A DNA stretch of 64,000 nt from Isoetes taiwanensis (lineage: Eukaryota; Streptophyta; Lycopodiopsida; Isoetales; Isoetaceae). The stretch covers positions 12,288,689 to 12,352,688 of the forward strand of contig JAJEKV010000041.1 of NCBI GenBank assembly GCA_021234155.1. Direction: 5' to 3'. Made by a program: the position numbers and the translations under genes. Positions 33,961 to 45,973 of the stretch are shown here, in pieces. Each line of letters begins with the position of its first letter. Positions within the stretch are counted from its first letter, which is position 1. A model generated the notes under the pieces. The model worked only from the letters and a program-made list of their open reading frames with translations. It ran no database searches and was not told the origin of the DNA.

Positions 33961-35700
33961 TGTGCTCACCATATTTGCCATTAAAGACAAATCAAAGCCA
34001 CATCCTTTTTTCTTCAATGAACTCAAAAACATTCAAACCAAAGATGGATAACTTAATGATGGTAGTAATTGTGTTGTGTGAACTTGATGCAGATGGTAGG
34101 AATTGCTCCTCATTGTTTGGCAATTCAGCTCCATCAAGATTATTGCCATATTGACAATCCATTGCACTTTCTGTTCTATTTCTATTTCTGGAGAGATGTG
34201 TCTAACTACCAACTCTCAGGAATGCTTCATGGATGGATAAACAATTCTTATCTTCATATGTAAGATGGCAGTAATGTTCATTTGGTTTGGATTACTGTAG
34301 ATTATGACTTATTTTATAACTGGTAATTTCGCCTGGCATCTGCAGAGCGGCATCGTTAATCCTTTTTTTCCTCCCTTATTTTCCTTATTTCTTTGTCAAA
34401 GACATTCGTTGCTAAGTTTTTGAAGGGTTTTTATAGTTTACGCAGCTTGGTATTTCTTTTACCAAACTTCTGGCTGGAGTACCTGCAGAGAGCTCTAACC
34501 TTAATGTGAATTGCTTCCATTCCGGCAGCCCTAAACAACTCCAGCTTTACCTCAACATTTGTTTTTCCACTTTTGTATTTCATTTGATTTGTTGTGAAAG
34601 AGATAAACCAAAGTTTTGAAGCAGAAAGATCTTAACGCGAAAGGTAATAGTGCTATGGCTGTTGCTGCCGAAATAGGTTACCTGGCAGAGAAAGGAGCTG
34701 AACTAGGGTACTGATCTGTAGGAACTCCATACCCCAACTTGAAAAGACTTCAAGCTATCAAATTTTTGCAGAAACAGAAGATTGATTTGTACTAAAATGA
34801 TTTATCAGTTGAAACTCCATGTGATGGAGTTTTGACATGTTTTGTGGCTCCCTCTCAGCTATAGCTTGTAGCCGTAGGATCCTCTGCTTCCAAGCACAAA
34901 GCCATAGCAAGTCTAGCAGTATTCCATTTCTTCTCGACAGATTTGGTAGCGACTCTTAGAATTCCCTCATTGGTGTTGCGGCTTCGCCTCTTGGGTACCG
35001 CCTCGTCTGAGGGTGCTGCCTCCAGAATCCTTCGAGGAATTTGTTCGACTTGAACTTTCCTTAGTACTTTTATCTATATTTGTCCTTTCTGCAATTAATC
35101 AAATGCTCATTTTTTAACGTAATGATCACTTGCCTGGGATTATTGCATTTTTCTGCATGTTTTTTATGGTGGAATTTCACCTACCAAGATTTCCTTGGCC
35201 AGATTTTTTTTTTTTTTTGACAGATTTCTTTTCAACTACATCAAAATTGCAACTCAGATTTCATTTCAACTCAGATTTCATTTCAACTACATCAAAATTT
35301 CCATACATCAAAACTTCCAGAATTCTATAATTCCATAATTCCAGAACTCAAGAGAAAGTTAAAAGAAGGTTCTGCCATACTGAGTAGTACAAAAACAACA
35401 ATCAAATTCCTGAAATTCGAAACCATATTCATTATATACTACTGCTACACCTGCATGCAGGATCTTGAACACCCTGCAACATACAAAAACTAATATAAAT
35501 ATGTCAAAGAGCTTGGTCTAAAATTTCAGTAAAGATTTCTCTAAAAAATAGAATGCTTACCTTAAAAATTATGTCACAGATTCTTTCGAAGACTACACTC
35601 GAACTCTAGAGCGACAGAACAGACTAAAACCCTATGCAAAAGGTTATGTTAATAAATAAAATATCAAAGATAAAAAAAAAAAAAAAAAAAACCAAAAGAT
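33961..35700. other. AT-rich spacer
   Basis: No gene seen. A T15 run at 35204-35218, followed by repeated CAACTCAGATTTCATTT / CAACTACATCAAAATT phrases (to about 35300), could be another poly(A) retroelement end on the minus strand, but no coding trace supports it. Confidence 0.4.
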
Positions 35701-35965
35701 TCTGTTGCATTACTTAGCTACAAGACTCCAGGCGACAAATCTAGCGAATATATCTTCGTAAGAAGACTCCAAGAGATAAATCCCACAAAAACATCTCCAA
35801 TCCAGCAAAAAACTCCTCAAAAGAAAAGCCCGGGAGATGAATGCAGCAAAAAACACTTCAAAAGAAGGCTCCAGGCGACGAATCGTGCAAAAAATCTTGC
35901 AATGAACCCTAGGTGACAAATACTCTTTAAAACACTACTCCAGACGACGAATCCTTCAAAAATCT
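35701..35965. repeat. Degenerate minisatellite
   Basis: About six irregular units of roughly 40 bases, each with a core like CTCCAGGCGACGAATC followed by an A-rich stretch (at about 35727, 35767, 35830, 35870, 35910 and 35938). The overlapping short frames are by-products. Confidence 0.6.
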
Positions 35966-36300
35966 GTCCCAAATTAGTCTCCAAAGCCCTAAAATATCTG
36001 CACACAGATGAAAACATAATTAACACACAAGAACATAAGGAAAATTAAAAAAACAGACCACAGATCGATGCATTACCATGGAGCGCCTCCCATAAGCATT
36101 ACTGCGGCTCAAAATGAGCAATGGCGCCGGAGATCGCCATCGCTGAAGCTTGGAAACAGAGAAACTGAGTTCGCCAGAGAGAAAGGGATTGTTTCCACGT
36201 CACAAATTTGTCTTAAATATACTGCCACGTCATCGCCAGAAATTTTTACAGAAACGTAATCCCGTCAAGTGATCATTACGTTTGTTAATTTTTGGCGGTC

Positions 36301-36331
36301 GGGATTCCGCCGGAAAACTTTGCGGAATCCC
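36301..36331. repeat. Perfect 10-bp hairpin
   Basis: GGGATTCCGC (36301-36310), an 11-base loop, then GCGGAATCCC (36322-36331). It sits in an otherwise gene-free stretch with further CCGGAAA / GTCGGAAA phrases nearby. Confidence 0.7.
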
Positions 36332-36641
36332 TCCCCGTCGGAAATTATCTAATATGTAAAAACCAGTTATATTATATTCTGCCCCCAGATCCAATAGTAT
36401 TATGCCACGTGTCATAGATTCGAACCCTAAATGTCGACTGTAATTTCTTGGCTGCGACATTTTGGTATGCGGCCTTCTCTGGTAGCTGTTCCATCGGTTC
36501 TAACCATGACTTCCAGTAGTTCCAACCATGATTTCCAGTGATCCTTCTAATTTCAAGTGATTCTACACAGCTTTTGAAGATCTAACAGCATTTGGAAGTC
36601 TTTTTTTCGTCGCAGAATGTAACATAACAGGTTTCCACGTT

Positions 36642-36737
36642 ACAAGAATGTCTGTTTACCAGACATTCTGGTGTGGAAGCTAGACATTCTGGTGTGGAAG
36701 CAACACACCAGAATGTCTGGTAAACAGACATTCTTGT
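36642..36737. repeat. Perfect 34-bp inverted repeat with partial direct repeat in the loop
   Basis: The arms are 36642-36675 (ACAAGAATGTCTGTTTACCA...) and 36704-36737, exact reverse complements. The 28-base loop itself contains a direct copy of AGACATTCTGGTGTGGAAGC from the left arm. The structure would fold into a very stable cruciform or RNA hairpin. No target duplication outside the arms was recognised. Confidence 0.9.
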
Positions 36738-37722
36738 ATATATCAATTGTGGTAGCCCAAGAATGGGTCTTTATGATGCATACTATATTTACAAGAGGTT
36801 GTGGAAATTCATATTACCATAAACACAGGAGGCTGTGGGAATTTGCATTACCATAAATTGGGAAACACAATTATGATAATATTCGAAAGGATTAAAACTC
36901 ATGGTACCTTTTGGCTTCCATTGCTTCCAAAACTAGAGTCAAGTCAACAGATAAAAGCTCACACATTTCAAATGGGCAAATAGGTGGGCAAATTATGATT
37001 CCACATGGCAAAAGTATGGCCCTTCCTGGCTAATGTATTGCCAACACAAAGTATGGCAAACATGGCAACTTATGATATGAGAAACATGGCAAAACTATGG
37101 CCTATTCTGCCCAAGCTCTCAGTGTTTTGACTATGGATGTAACTAAAAAAGAAATTTAAATATTTGTGTTGTGGTTGTTTTTGTATCAACCCTTTAAATT
37201 TGGAATTTTTTGGTGTGGCAGAAGTTGTCTTTGGTTTTATTGTAAAGTTGATTTCCGAAGGTTTGAAGAATTTTGTATGCCATAAAGAATTTGCGATTCT
37301 CCAAAAATCGAGAAGGCATTTTTGCTTTGAATAATCTTCATTTCAGAAGTCGATGCCGAGAAGTCTAATTTGCCCCTTCCTATTTGCACATGCATATTCT
37401 CGCCATCTGTTCATCATTGCCTATGGTTTTTGCTATTTTACATTAGATCGGGCAGGAGGGTCTAGGAAGGAAATTTTATGGCATTTGTATGCCTTCGAGT
37501 TGGTCGACCCTATCTTCAAGTTTCGCTGCTGAGCAAGTATGGATTCATTGGCTCTTTTCCGCAGTCCCTTAGTTCGGCATGTCTTTGCTGTGGTAGCAGT
37601 ACTGGCATTGCCGTATAGAAGAGAACGTATGAAATTCTGACCTCTGGTTGCCTTATCCATTCTGGCCCTGGATGCCTCCATCCCTTCTTGCTGTCGATGC
37701 ATGCATGTTGGCCAATTAGATG
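36738..37722. other. Spacer up to the LINE 3 target site
   Basis: No gene seen. It contains a 34-bp diverged tandem duplication at 36795-36862 (GAGGTTGTGG...TTACCATAAA) and repeated TATGGC/ATGGCAAA phrases at about 37000-37100. It ends in the LINE 3 target duplication. Confidence 0.45.
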
Positions 37723-37957
37723 CATGTGTTATTCTTTTTTTTTTTATTGAAGGCTATATTTGTATTAATAAGTTATACATAGATGTACATATGTATATAT
37801 GAGTACAAAATGTCAACTTTTTTATCCTGGGAAGTGATTAACCCTTTGATCTAGCTTTTAAAATGTCGAAAAAATCTAAAACTTAAGTTATTCTTCGGTA
37901 TCATATGAGACTTAAAACTGAAATGATCTAGAATATAGTTTTGTCATAAGTCTGATC

Positions 37958-38218
37958 TCAGGCATCTGGATTAGCAGATCCAGATGCTTCTCCAACTTTC
38001 CTTTTGTCCTTTCGGCCCATGCCTTTTGTTGCAGAGATGAATGAGCAGTACGGGCAGCTACATGTCTGGCATTTAGCCGGGTTGAAACGACCTGTGTGGT
38101 CTACTGCTTCATATATGAGTGCTCTTCTAGCGTCCAAGCTTTGAATGCACGAACAGTCACAATGACAGTAATCTCCATGGTAAGCTGTTGGGGTGGCTCC
38201 AAATTGGTCCAGCCACAT
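37958..38218 (-). CDS. Cysteine-rich small ORF in LINE 3 3' region
   Basis: 86 codons from ATG at 38218, about 75 bases downstream of the ORF2 stop, still inside the LINE. The protein has two cysteine clusters (YCHCDCSC and CQTCSCPYC) separated by a segment rich in R and E, then a lysine-arginine tail (KGMGRKDKRK). The spacing could bind one or two zinc ions. Plant L1 elements do not normally carry a further ORF here as far as I know. It may be a captured piece of a host gene, a detached end of ORF2, or chance. No family recognised. Confidence 0.45.
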   Translation of the reverse strand: MWLDQFGATPTAYHGDYCHCDCSCIQSLDARRALIYEAVDHTGRFNPAKCQTCSCPYCSFISATKGMGRKDKRKVGEASGSANPDA

Positions 38219-38292
38219 GGAGAATCCGACTCCAATTCAGCTTCTTTTGTCCAATAAGAATGTTACTTATAATTCAGAGAAACAAAAGATAG

Positions 38293-41200
38293 TTAGTGAA
38301 TTGAGAAAATCTCTCTTATCCAAGAGATATCATATTTGGTTTGCTTGATCACTGCAATTGGCCAGATAATCTCTTGGTAAAAAATGATTGAGTTTCTTGC
38401 TTTCCAGATCCTCCAGAGGAGTATGTAGATTCTCCAATCCTGAGGGTCATTAGGAAAGAGGATTTCAACCATAGGGGTAGAGGACAGGTTTGGAATTTGG
38501 AATTCCTCAGCAGCCAGCTCAAGTACCCACTCTGCCCATAAACAGTTCTTGAACAAGTGGTATTCATCTTCAGCTTCCTGTAAACGTCTTTCAAGAAGCA
38601 GCCATGTTCAATCTATATCTTTTTGCATTGGTAGCTAAAGCCTTATGCCAAAGTTGCCACATAAAGGCCTTGATTTTGGGGTTAATGGGGGAGTTCCACA
38701 TGAATTTTAGATTTTCCATACATCTCTCCTCAGTGATATCCCATTTGGTATGAATAGAGATAGTGTAGCTTCTTGTCAGGAATCTGTAGGCATTTTTAAC
38801 CCTATATCCTGAGTTACCATGAACATGCCATTGGGTTTCTTGGTTGTGCCAATCTCCCTCAATAAGACAACTTCTTATGGCCTGGTAGAGTCTCTCATGA
38901 TCTTCACCCATGTCTGCAAGAACTGAGTTCTGAAATTCTATAAAACCTCCATCATTGAAAAGATGAGAAATGTGAGTGATGCCTCTATCTGACCATTTTC
39001 TGCACTGAATAGGAAAATGCATAGCCAAGCAGATGTCAGGGTTATTTAAAATTAGAGAGGGATTCCAAAAGATTGTTTGATCCTTAGAAAGGCCCTCCTT
39101 CCAAGCCAAGCTCTAATCCATTTTTTAATGATACCAGGAGTATTATTAGGAACCTTGAACTCAAAGAATAAGCTGTCAGGGAGATGCATGTTCACATTTC
39201 TCCACCCAAAGGGTTTACACTTAGCAAGGTAATGGTTAATAAGCTTAGACACAGGGTGGTTTAGGTGACCTTTTTAGGAGCTAAAAGGATAAAAGACTGG
39301 TAAACATGAGAAGAGGAAATGACAGACTAGGCTAAGATAGCTCTTCCATTTTTGGACAGATATTTACTGTTTAAAAGATCAGCCTTTCTGTGGAACTTCT
39401 CAATAATATCACCCCAAAGATCACTAGCATTAGTCAAAGCAAAAGGAATACCCAAGATTTTGGATTTAGTAATTGGAGAGAGATACTCACAGCCAAGGGT
39501 TTGAGCAGTTTGCTGCCCCTTTACCTGATTTCTTGCAATGAGCTTGGACTTGAGAGGGTTGATTTTACATCCCGAACAGTTACCAAAATCTTGGAGAACA
39601 GTTTGAGTGTTTGTGATGGAGTTCTCTTCCATAGTGACAAAAAGAAATGTGTCATCTGCAAAGTGAGCATTAAGGAAGAAACATACATCTTGATTACCAG
39701 GGAGCTTAAGTCCGACAATTCTCTTCTCCTGGTCTGCTTTTTTGAAGGCACAATTCAAGGCTTCCATAATTATAAGGAAAAGAAAAGGGGCAAGAGGACA
39801 ACCTTGCTTGACACCTCTCTTTATCTCAAAGAAAGGGCTGCATTCTCCATTGATCAGGACAGAAGATCTTGAGTTGTAAAGAATGGCTTGAAAAATACTT
39901 ATCACTTCTTGGGAGAACCCCATCTTTTGACAACATTTGAAGAGGAAATTCCAGCTGACCGTGTCAAAAGCCTTAGTAATATCCAGTTTAGCAAGGCAAT
40001 GTCCTTTTAATTTCTTTGGCCCAATGCATGCCTATAATAGCAAGTAAGTGGCAACATTATCTAAAATGGATCTATCCTTTAGGTAAGCACTTTGGGTGTT
40101 GGATATGGTAAGATCGAGAATAGGTTTCGATCTAGAGGCTATGGTAGCGAGAGATGATTTTGTAGATAACATTGGTGAGGGATATAGGTCGAAATCGAGA
40201 GAAAGTTTCGTGCTCATCTATTTTAGGAATCAAGGAAATAAAGTCGGTATTAATTTCGCAATCTAGATTCACGAGAAGAATTCATTGCACACATTAGTAA
40301 CATCATTTCCAATAATATTCCAAGTTTTTTTTTAAAGAATTATTTGGGGAGGCCATCGGGACCCTGAGTCTTACCATTTTCCATACCGATACACGTTTGC
40401 CCACAATTCTTCAATGGTAAAAGGAGCTTTCATGCTTACATTCTGCTCATCTTGAATAGATCTTTGAATCTGAATGAAGTTGTCTATATCCCCTTCCATA
40501 GCAGTAGGAGAGGTTCCCATTATTCTCATAAAATGATCAGTAGCAGCCTGTTTAAGATCTTTGTCCTCAGAGATGGGATTGCCATTGACCTTTACACTAT
40601 AGATCTGATTTCTCTTAATTCTCCCTTTGGCCACTTGGAGTTACTCCTCTCATCATCCTTAAGTTCCCTAATTTTTTCTTTTAGCTGCCATCCTTTTGCA
40701 ATTTTGAGTTCCTCTCTTTCAACCTAAATTTTAATATTCTCTTGCTGATCCAAGGGAGTTTGCTGTAGCTGAGTTCTCAAATCCATCAGATGCTGCTTTT
40801 CTTGAATGTAAATTTGCTTGCCCCAGACTTTGAGCCAATTTTTAATATTTTTGGCAGTTCTCACCCACCATTCCATCCATCCAGACTGATTTCTAGACTT
40901 AGGGGTCTTCCTATAAACCTGTTCAAACTCATGAAGAAAGGTAGTCTGATCAAGAAGTGAGACATTTAACTTGAAGTAGGATTTTCTCTTGGCATTTGAA
41001 GTATCCCCTCTTATTTCCAGCAACTGGGAAAAGTGATCAGAGATTGTATAGCCATTTAAATTGGAAACCCTGTCACATTGGTTCCAAAGATTCTCACTGA
41101 CATAGAAACGGTCATGAAGGCAGTGGATAGGGTCATCAATTCTCTGATTGAACCAGCTAAAAGTATTTGGTTGAGTTGTAACCAGTTTAAGATCATGCAT

Positions 41201-41731
41201 GGAAATTAAGTGTCCCCAAGAATTCTGCTCTTGATTGAGGAGAGGTCTAAAATTAGTACTCCTCATGAAATCATGAGTGACCATATTAAAGTCACCAGCA
41301 AGAATGCAGTTATCATAAGGAATATTAGCTAAGCTGTTTCTAATTGTATTCCACATAGGACTTCTCTCACCGGGCTGATTATGAGCATAAATGTTAACAA
41401 AAGCAAACCTTTTGGTTCCGAGATCTCCATGGAGAATTTGCCATCTCCCACAGTTACCATGCATCATCTGAATGTTGGAGATATCTAAACTGTTTTTCCA
41501 AGCTATAGAAATACCTGCAGAACTGTTATTTGCCCTAATAGCCCAAAGTCTAAAACTAGGGGGAAGAGTGTTAGCAATAAGTCTCTCAAAGTCATCATCA
41601 TGAAGCTTATGTTCCTGGAAAAAGATCATATCAGCATTAATGGAGGAAATACAAACCTTTAGCCTATCTCGTTTGACATTCGAATTAATACCTTGGAGAT
41701 TCCAAGATACACATCTGAAGTTAATATCCAT
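38293..41731 (-). pseudogene. LINE 3 ORF2 (endonuclease, reverse transcriptase)
   Basis: The ATG at 41731 opens a 335-codon apurinic-type endonuclease domain with all its signature residues: SWNLQG, FFQEHK, LAGDFNMV and TISDHFSQ. After a stop near 40724 the reverse transcriptase continues in several frames: 40634-40371 (linker), 40217-40032, 39923-39327 (EIKRGVKQGCPLAPFLF and catalytic FADD), then 39109-38591 (FWNPSL, WKDIT-like region) and 38556-38293 (WRIWKARNSIIF). At least four breaks interrupt it. The protein would nick the target and prime cDNA synthesis. Confidence 0.88.
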
Positions 41732-44147
41732 AAAAATCAGTTTTTTTTTTTACCCTTGAACTTCTCCTTGAGACTTCAAAGGTTTGTTTTTTATTTCTCT
41801 TTTTTCTATTGGATGTGATCAATTCCCAAGATCCTTTTTCTTCTTCTTTGTCTAAGTCTCTTTCAATTACCTGTTCTAAGAAGTGTTGTTCGGAATGGTC
41901 ACTGTCATAAACATAGTGGATTTCTTCCAAAGCTTCTCCCGTTATAACTAAGGCTTTGTCTTCCTTAATCTCTTCAATTTACTCAATGATCACATTTTTG
42001 CCTTGATATCTTCAATTTTTTCAATATTCACATTGTTAGCACAGCAAATCATAAGGGGAATGATGTTTATAATGTTTATATCATCATCTTTTTGTTTGCT
42101 AGTTTCTCCATTTTTGCAAACATCTTCCTCTCCCTTTTTCTTGCTGCTGTTAGGCTTTTTCTGAACCCAAACCTTTTTTTTAGGGGGTACATTGGGGCCT
42201 TTCCTTTATCAGGGGGAGCTTTATCTTCCTTATATTCCTTTATGACAGGAATTTTGGAGTACTTGATAACAACATCTAGAAAGATGTCTTCATCAATTCT
42301 GGTGCCTATGAATTTCTCCCAATTAGAGTCAATTTCTTTCAGAATGCAGATAGAGGGGAAGTCGGTTTGAGGAATAGAGATATCAATAACCTCCCGAATG
42401 ACCTTCTATTCTCGTAAGGTGATTGTGAGTCCAGAACTTAGGGGGAAGATTTGGGCAGGAGACCCAAGTAGTAGTAGCAACACCAGAAAAATTGCCCGGA
42501 ATATAGAGAGGATTCCAATCCATAATGTAGACCGGGCAGTTAGCTATAGAAGAGATTTTTCTAGTGAGCATAATCTTTCTGTGATTACTATCTCTGCATA
42601 AGATTTGGTAGGTTTTAGAGTCCATTCTAAGGATAGAAAGGATGGGGATATTAATGGCTCTATTAAACCAATTCTTAACCTCACTGATGTTAGGACATTT
42701 AGCAGGAAAGTGAACCATAATCCCATTAGCGTGAGTATTTTACTTTAGCCTCATTATCCTTTATAGCAAAAAGATCAACTTTGAGACCCCTTAGTGTAAG
42801 TGTCATTTTCCATTTTATTATGACTTTTTCTTCCCAATCAGAATTTAAAAGAACATTTTTGAATGAAGGGGACGTACCATTTAATTTGTCATACTTGCCC
42901 ATAGTAGGAATCTTTGACTTGAGCTTGGAATCGAGATCTTGATTATTTGTTTGTCCAAGTTGAGGTGACTATTTTTATCTGATTGGGACAAGGGCATTCT
43001 CCACGCATCTCGAGGGTTGAAGTATCCATTCTTTGTCTCTGATCATACAGTACTTGGTTGGTTCAAGCTTGTGCATAACCATATCATGATCTACTTCCAC
43101 ATTCTTTAGTTCCTCTGCAGCTATCAAGGACAGATCTTCTTTGAATTGTTCCTTGAATTCTATTATCTTGTGGTCATCTGCACTTTCCCAGACTCGAACC
43201 AGTCGGAAGGTAGCCTTAGATTTCCATTCCAGAGTTCTAGGTCCTCTGCCAGGTCCTTGGTCGTCTGGAGTAGGTCAGTCATCGATCTTTTGAAGACTTG
43301 GTTCTTGAGGCTGCAACAATCTTCTTTGGAGTGCCCAGATTTGACTCGAATCATCTGATAGAGCAATAAGTCGAGTTCTTGGAGTCTATTTATCATATTC
43401 CAGACCAGATCCCTGTCATTGGCTTTCCCCTCGGCATATTGTCTCTCCAGTCTGGTGATTTCTTGTTGACAGGCAAGGATCTGACCCTCTTTCTTAATAC
43501 CCATACATTCAATGGCTGCATTTTGCTGATCTCGGATGATATCGAATGTTGCTGTGAGTTCCCTCATCTTTTTCCATGTCAGATCGTTTTTTCCTTCCAA
43601 TTTTAAGATGAGCTTCCAATCTCTACTCTCCTGTATAAGAGATTCATTGTCATCCGGTTCATAGGCGGATCTACTACCAGAGGTTTTCCCTTTGCATGCC
43701 AGCTGCTTAGATCTCATCTTGGAGAAGCAGAATGTTTATATCTGGACCCAGAGACAATTCTTGACGAGAAGTAATTCCGAAAATTTGACAACAGAGCCTA
43801 AGGACGCTAGGCTTTGCTTCAAGAACCAAGATTTTATCTGTGAAGTTGTGAGTCCTAAGAACTGTTTCAAGACACCCGGAAGAGTTGATGTTCTGGATCA
43901 AATTTCTTCCCTCAGTCGAGAACGAAAGGATGCACAGGATGTCTCTGTCACAATCTTCGCGAAAATTAAAAAAACCTAAAGTAAGCCTATCACTAGCTGC
44001 TGTAGAAATCCAGATTTTAATGATTAGCCTGGCTTGGGGTACAAGGTTTGCTGCAGGGGCTAGATTTTGGAGAATAGCAGAGGTAAGAACCTCTGCCTCA
44101 TCCATCGAATCCGTCCTGTTTCCCGAGGCGCCAGCAAGTTCGCCCAC
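41721..44147 (-). pseudogene. LINE 3 ORF1 (RNA-binding / gag-like)
   Basis: It starts with the ATG at 44147 (MGELAGASGNRTDSMDEAEV), about 55 bases from the element end. Frames shift at about 43710 and again near 42720. The middle part (43717-43163) is rich in charged heptad-like sequence (EITRLERQYAEGK, LVWNMINRLQELDLLL) and probably forms a coiled coil. At 42718-42383 the motifs VKNWFNRA, MDWNPLY and TWVSCPNLPPKFW match the DUF4283 domain typical of plant LINE ORF1 proteins. The C-terminus (41930-41721) is basic (RRSSRVKKKTDFYGY) and overlaps the start of ORF2 by 11 bases. The role inferred from the family is to bind the element RNA and form the particle. Confidence 0.8.
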
Positions 44148-44214
44148 GGTAGCGCCAGGTCACCATTCTCCCTCCCGGCCTCCATGGATTCTTGTGGTGA
44201 GCCATGTGTTATTC

Positions 44215-44380
44215 ATAGTGTACTTTGTAAATTTCCATGATTCTGTGTAATAGATGGTATTTTGCAATTTGGAGTGGATGGATCCGCCTTTAGATTGCAA
44301 TTCCGGCCATTTCCTTGGCTTACAGCCAGCTTTGACCTTCTTGAGGGTGTGTTTGACCCTTTAAATGCAGATAGAATCGT
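44215..44380. other. Short host sequence between LINE 3 and LTR copy 3
   Basis: About 165 bases without recognised features. Confidence 0.4.
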
Positions 44381-45973
44381 TGTGACGTTCCAACATAATA
44401 TACAGTATGAATACATACATTATACAGCCACATCATTGGTACATGTCAATCCCAACGACATGTACACAACAATCGTATAGAACTGTACCCTGGAATACAA
44501 CTAATGGAGTCATTAACATGTCCCCATTAACATGTGCATATAACCCATTGCCACGCGGCATAGCCCTAAGTGACCTTTTAGATTCCAACCCTAAAAGCGT
44601 CATGTTAAACGAAGCTTGGAACCCTAAGAGTGTCCCTTTCAGATTCCCGTGAGCTTGCTTTTTCAAGCAAAATGCCAAGACTCGAGCCATATCGACCGCA
44701 TGGACGCCATCTTAGGACTTGGAGCAAGCCAAGAATCTGGTATGTAGTTGATTTGTTATGCAATGCCAGCTTCCCGACCGACATTAAGCTGAGTTTGCAT
44801 CTTTTCTTAGCCTTAGAGGACCTCTAGATCCCCAGATCTCAGCCTCTAACAAGCGAACCTAACCATATATGCTTAGAGTAGATAGAGGGTAAAAGCATGT
44901 TAGGGTGTCCCTTAAAAAGTATTATTTAGTGACCAAAAAAGTACCTAAAAAGGTACCCAGGACTGGGTACTGGGTACCCGTGTAATATCTCAATAAAAGT
45001 TACATTTTAGAACTTTTATATATATTTTGGTCTCCGGTAGCATTATCTTTATCTTAACTTTGAATATTAATGCGTCCTTGACTTTTATTTTGGACCTTTG
45101 TACTAGTTTTAATGAAAATAAAAATGAGAAAGTACCCAGTTCTGAAGTACCTAGTGTATGTACTTTTGCAGGTTCCAAAAGTGGTACACCCTAACATGCT
45201 TTTACCCTAGATTAAATCTTTACTCTGTTATTTCAGTTCATTCAATGATGTTGTATTGCTCTGTGCGCACCTCTTGTGTTTGGGAAGGGGGGTAGAGACC
45301 CAAAACCTTTGTAGATGATGTTCCTAGCTATAATAACTGCGGCCAATGCATAGGAGCCCACCTGGCTGTGGGTGGCGGGATTAGACCAGCTGATAAGGAA
45401 GGCTTGTCCGGCTACAGTTGATCCCTCTGGTACGTAGCGACGGCCAGGGAACGTTGTGGGCTAGGAATAATAGCTTGCCACTGAGTGTGGGCAAGGTATG
45501 GGCTCGATACCTCCTAGGTGATGCGTCGCCTCGGTGGGGTTCAAGTTGTGGACGAGCAGCGGCTCTCTAGCTCGCCTGTAGTTGGCATGAACCTTCTTGA
45601 GGGGAGTGATCCCCTCTTGCCTCATCGGGACTGGGGAGATGCAATCCAGGAGTAGTCCCTTTGACTATGCAAACGGCAGGCTATAGTCACATCCCCAATA
45701 CTTTTCATCCTATCTACAAAGTATGCATAGGAGGGGGGGATGGAGTGAACTACCCAACGGTCATGTTCTTATGCCAGCCAAATCCAATTGCCATGAAATC
45801 TATCTAAATTGACTTCTGGAGACCCCAAGTTGTCAGTCGATTCCCGTGAGTCTGAGCTTTGGATAGGATTTTCCTTTTCCTATTGATGCTATTGATGCTG
45901 TTGTTCAGATGCTATGATATGGTGAGCCACACTTCGAGGTGGATATGTATTTTATGTGATGCCATGTGCTTAT
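44381..45973 (+). mobile_element. LTR copy 3 (plus orientation, partial)
   Basis: It starts TGTGACGTTC and, from about 45266, aligns with the reverse complement of the chromovirus LTR at 46725-48375: GGGAAGGGGGGTAGAGACC, CCACTGAGTGTGGGCAAGG, and CTTCGAGGTGGATATGT near its end. It is thus the same LTR family in opposite orientation. It is split by a miniature element (44886-45208) and ends abruptly at 45973 where LTR copy 2 begins. The remainder probably lies beyond the nested elements, outside the window. No coding region belongs to it here. Confidence 0.7.
44886..45208. mobile_element. 323-bp miniature element with long terminal inverted repeats
   Basis: The left end AGGGTAAAAGCATGTTAGGG continues for three more perfect bases and is exactly inverted at the right end (23 of 23, then one mismatch in the next three). 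The interior is AT-rich, non-coding, with internal GGTACCCAG / CTGGGTACC palindromes. The flanks share only AG, so the target duplication is unclear and the superfamily is not assigned. It lies within LTR copy 3. Confidence 0.85.

Larger units (their letters stand above)
37735..44202 (-). mobile_element. LINE 3: full-length L1-like element
   Basis: 6468 bp, bounded on both sides by the 12-bp target duplication CATGTGTTATTC (37723-37734 and 44203-44214). It has T12 at its left edge (reversed poly(A)) and ORF1 starting only about 55 bases inside the 5' end. Both ORFs are present in the order ORF1-ORF2, so it was copied end to end. Several frameshifts show it is no longer active, but the clean target duplication suggests moderate age. 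Confidence 0.95.

Noticed and set aside
35204-35330. Another poly(A) LINE end
   Set aside because: Only the T-run is present; what follows is a simple repeat without LINE features or a target duplication.
39390-39872. 160-codon plus-strand frame
   Set aside because: Antisense to the reverse transcriptase of LINE 3, whose minus-strand motifs are clear.
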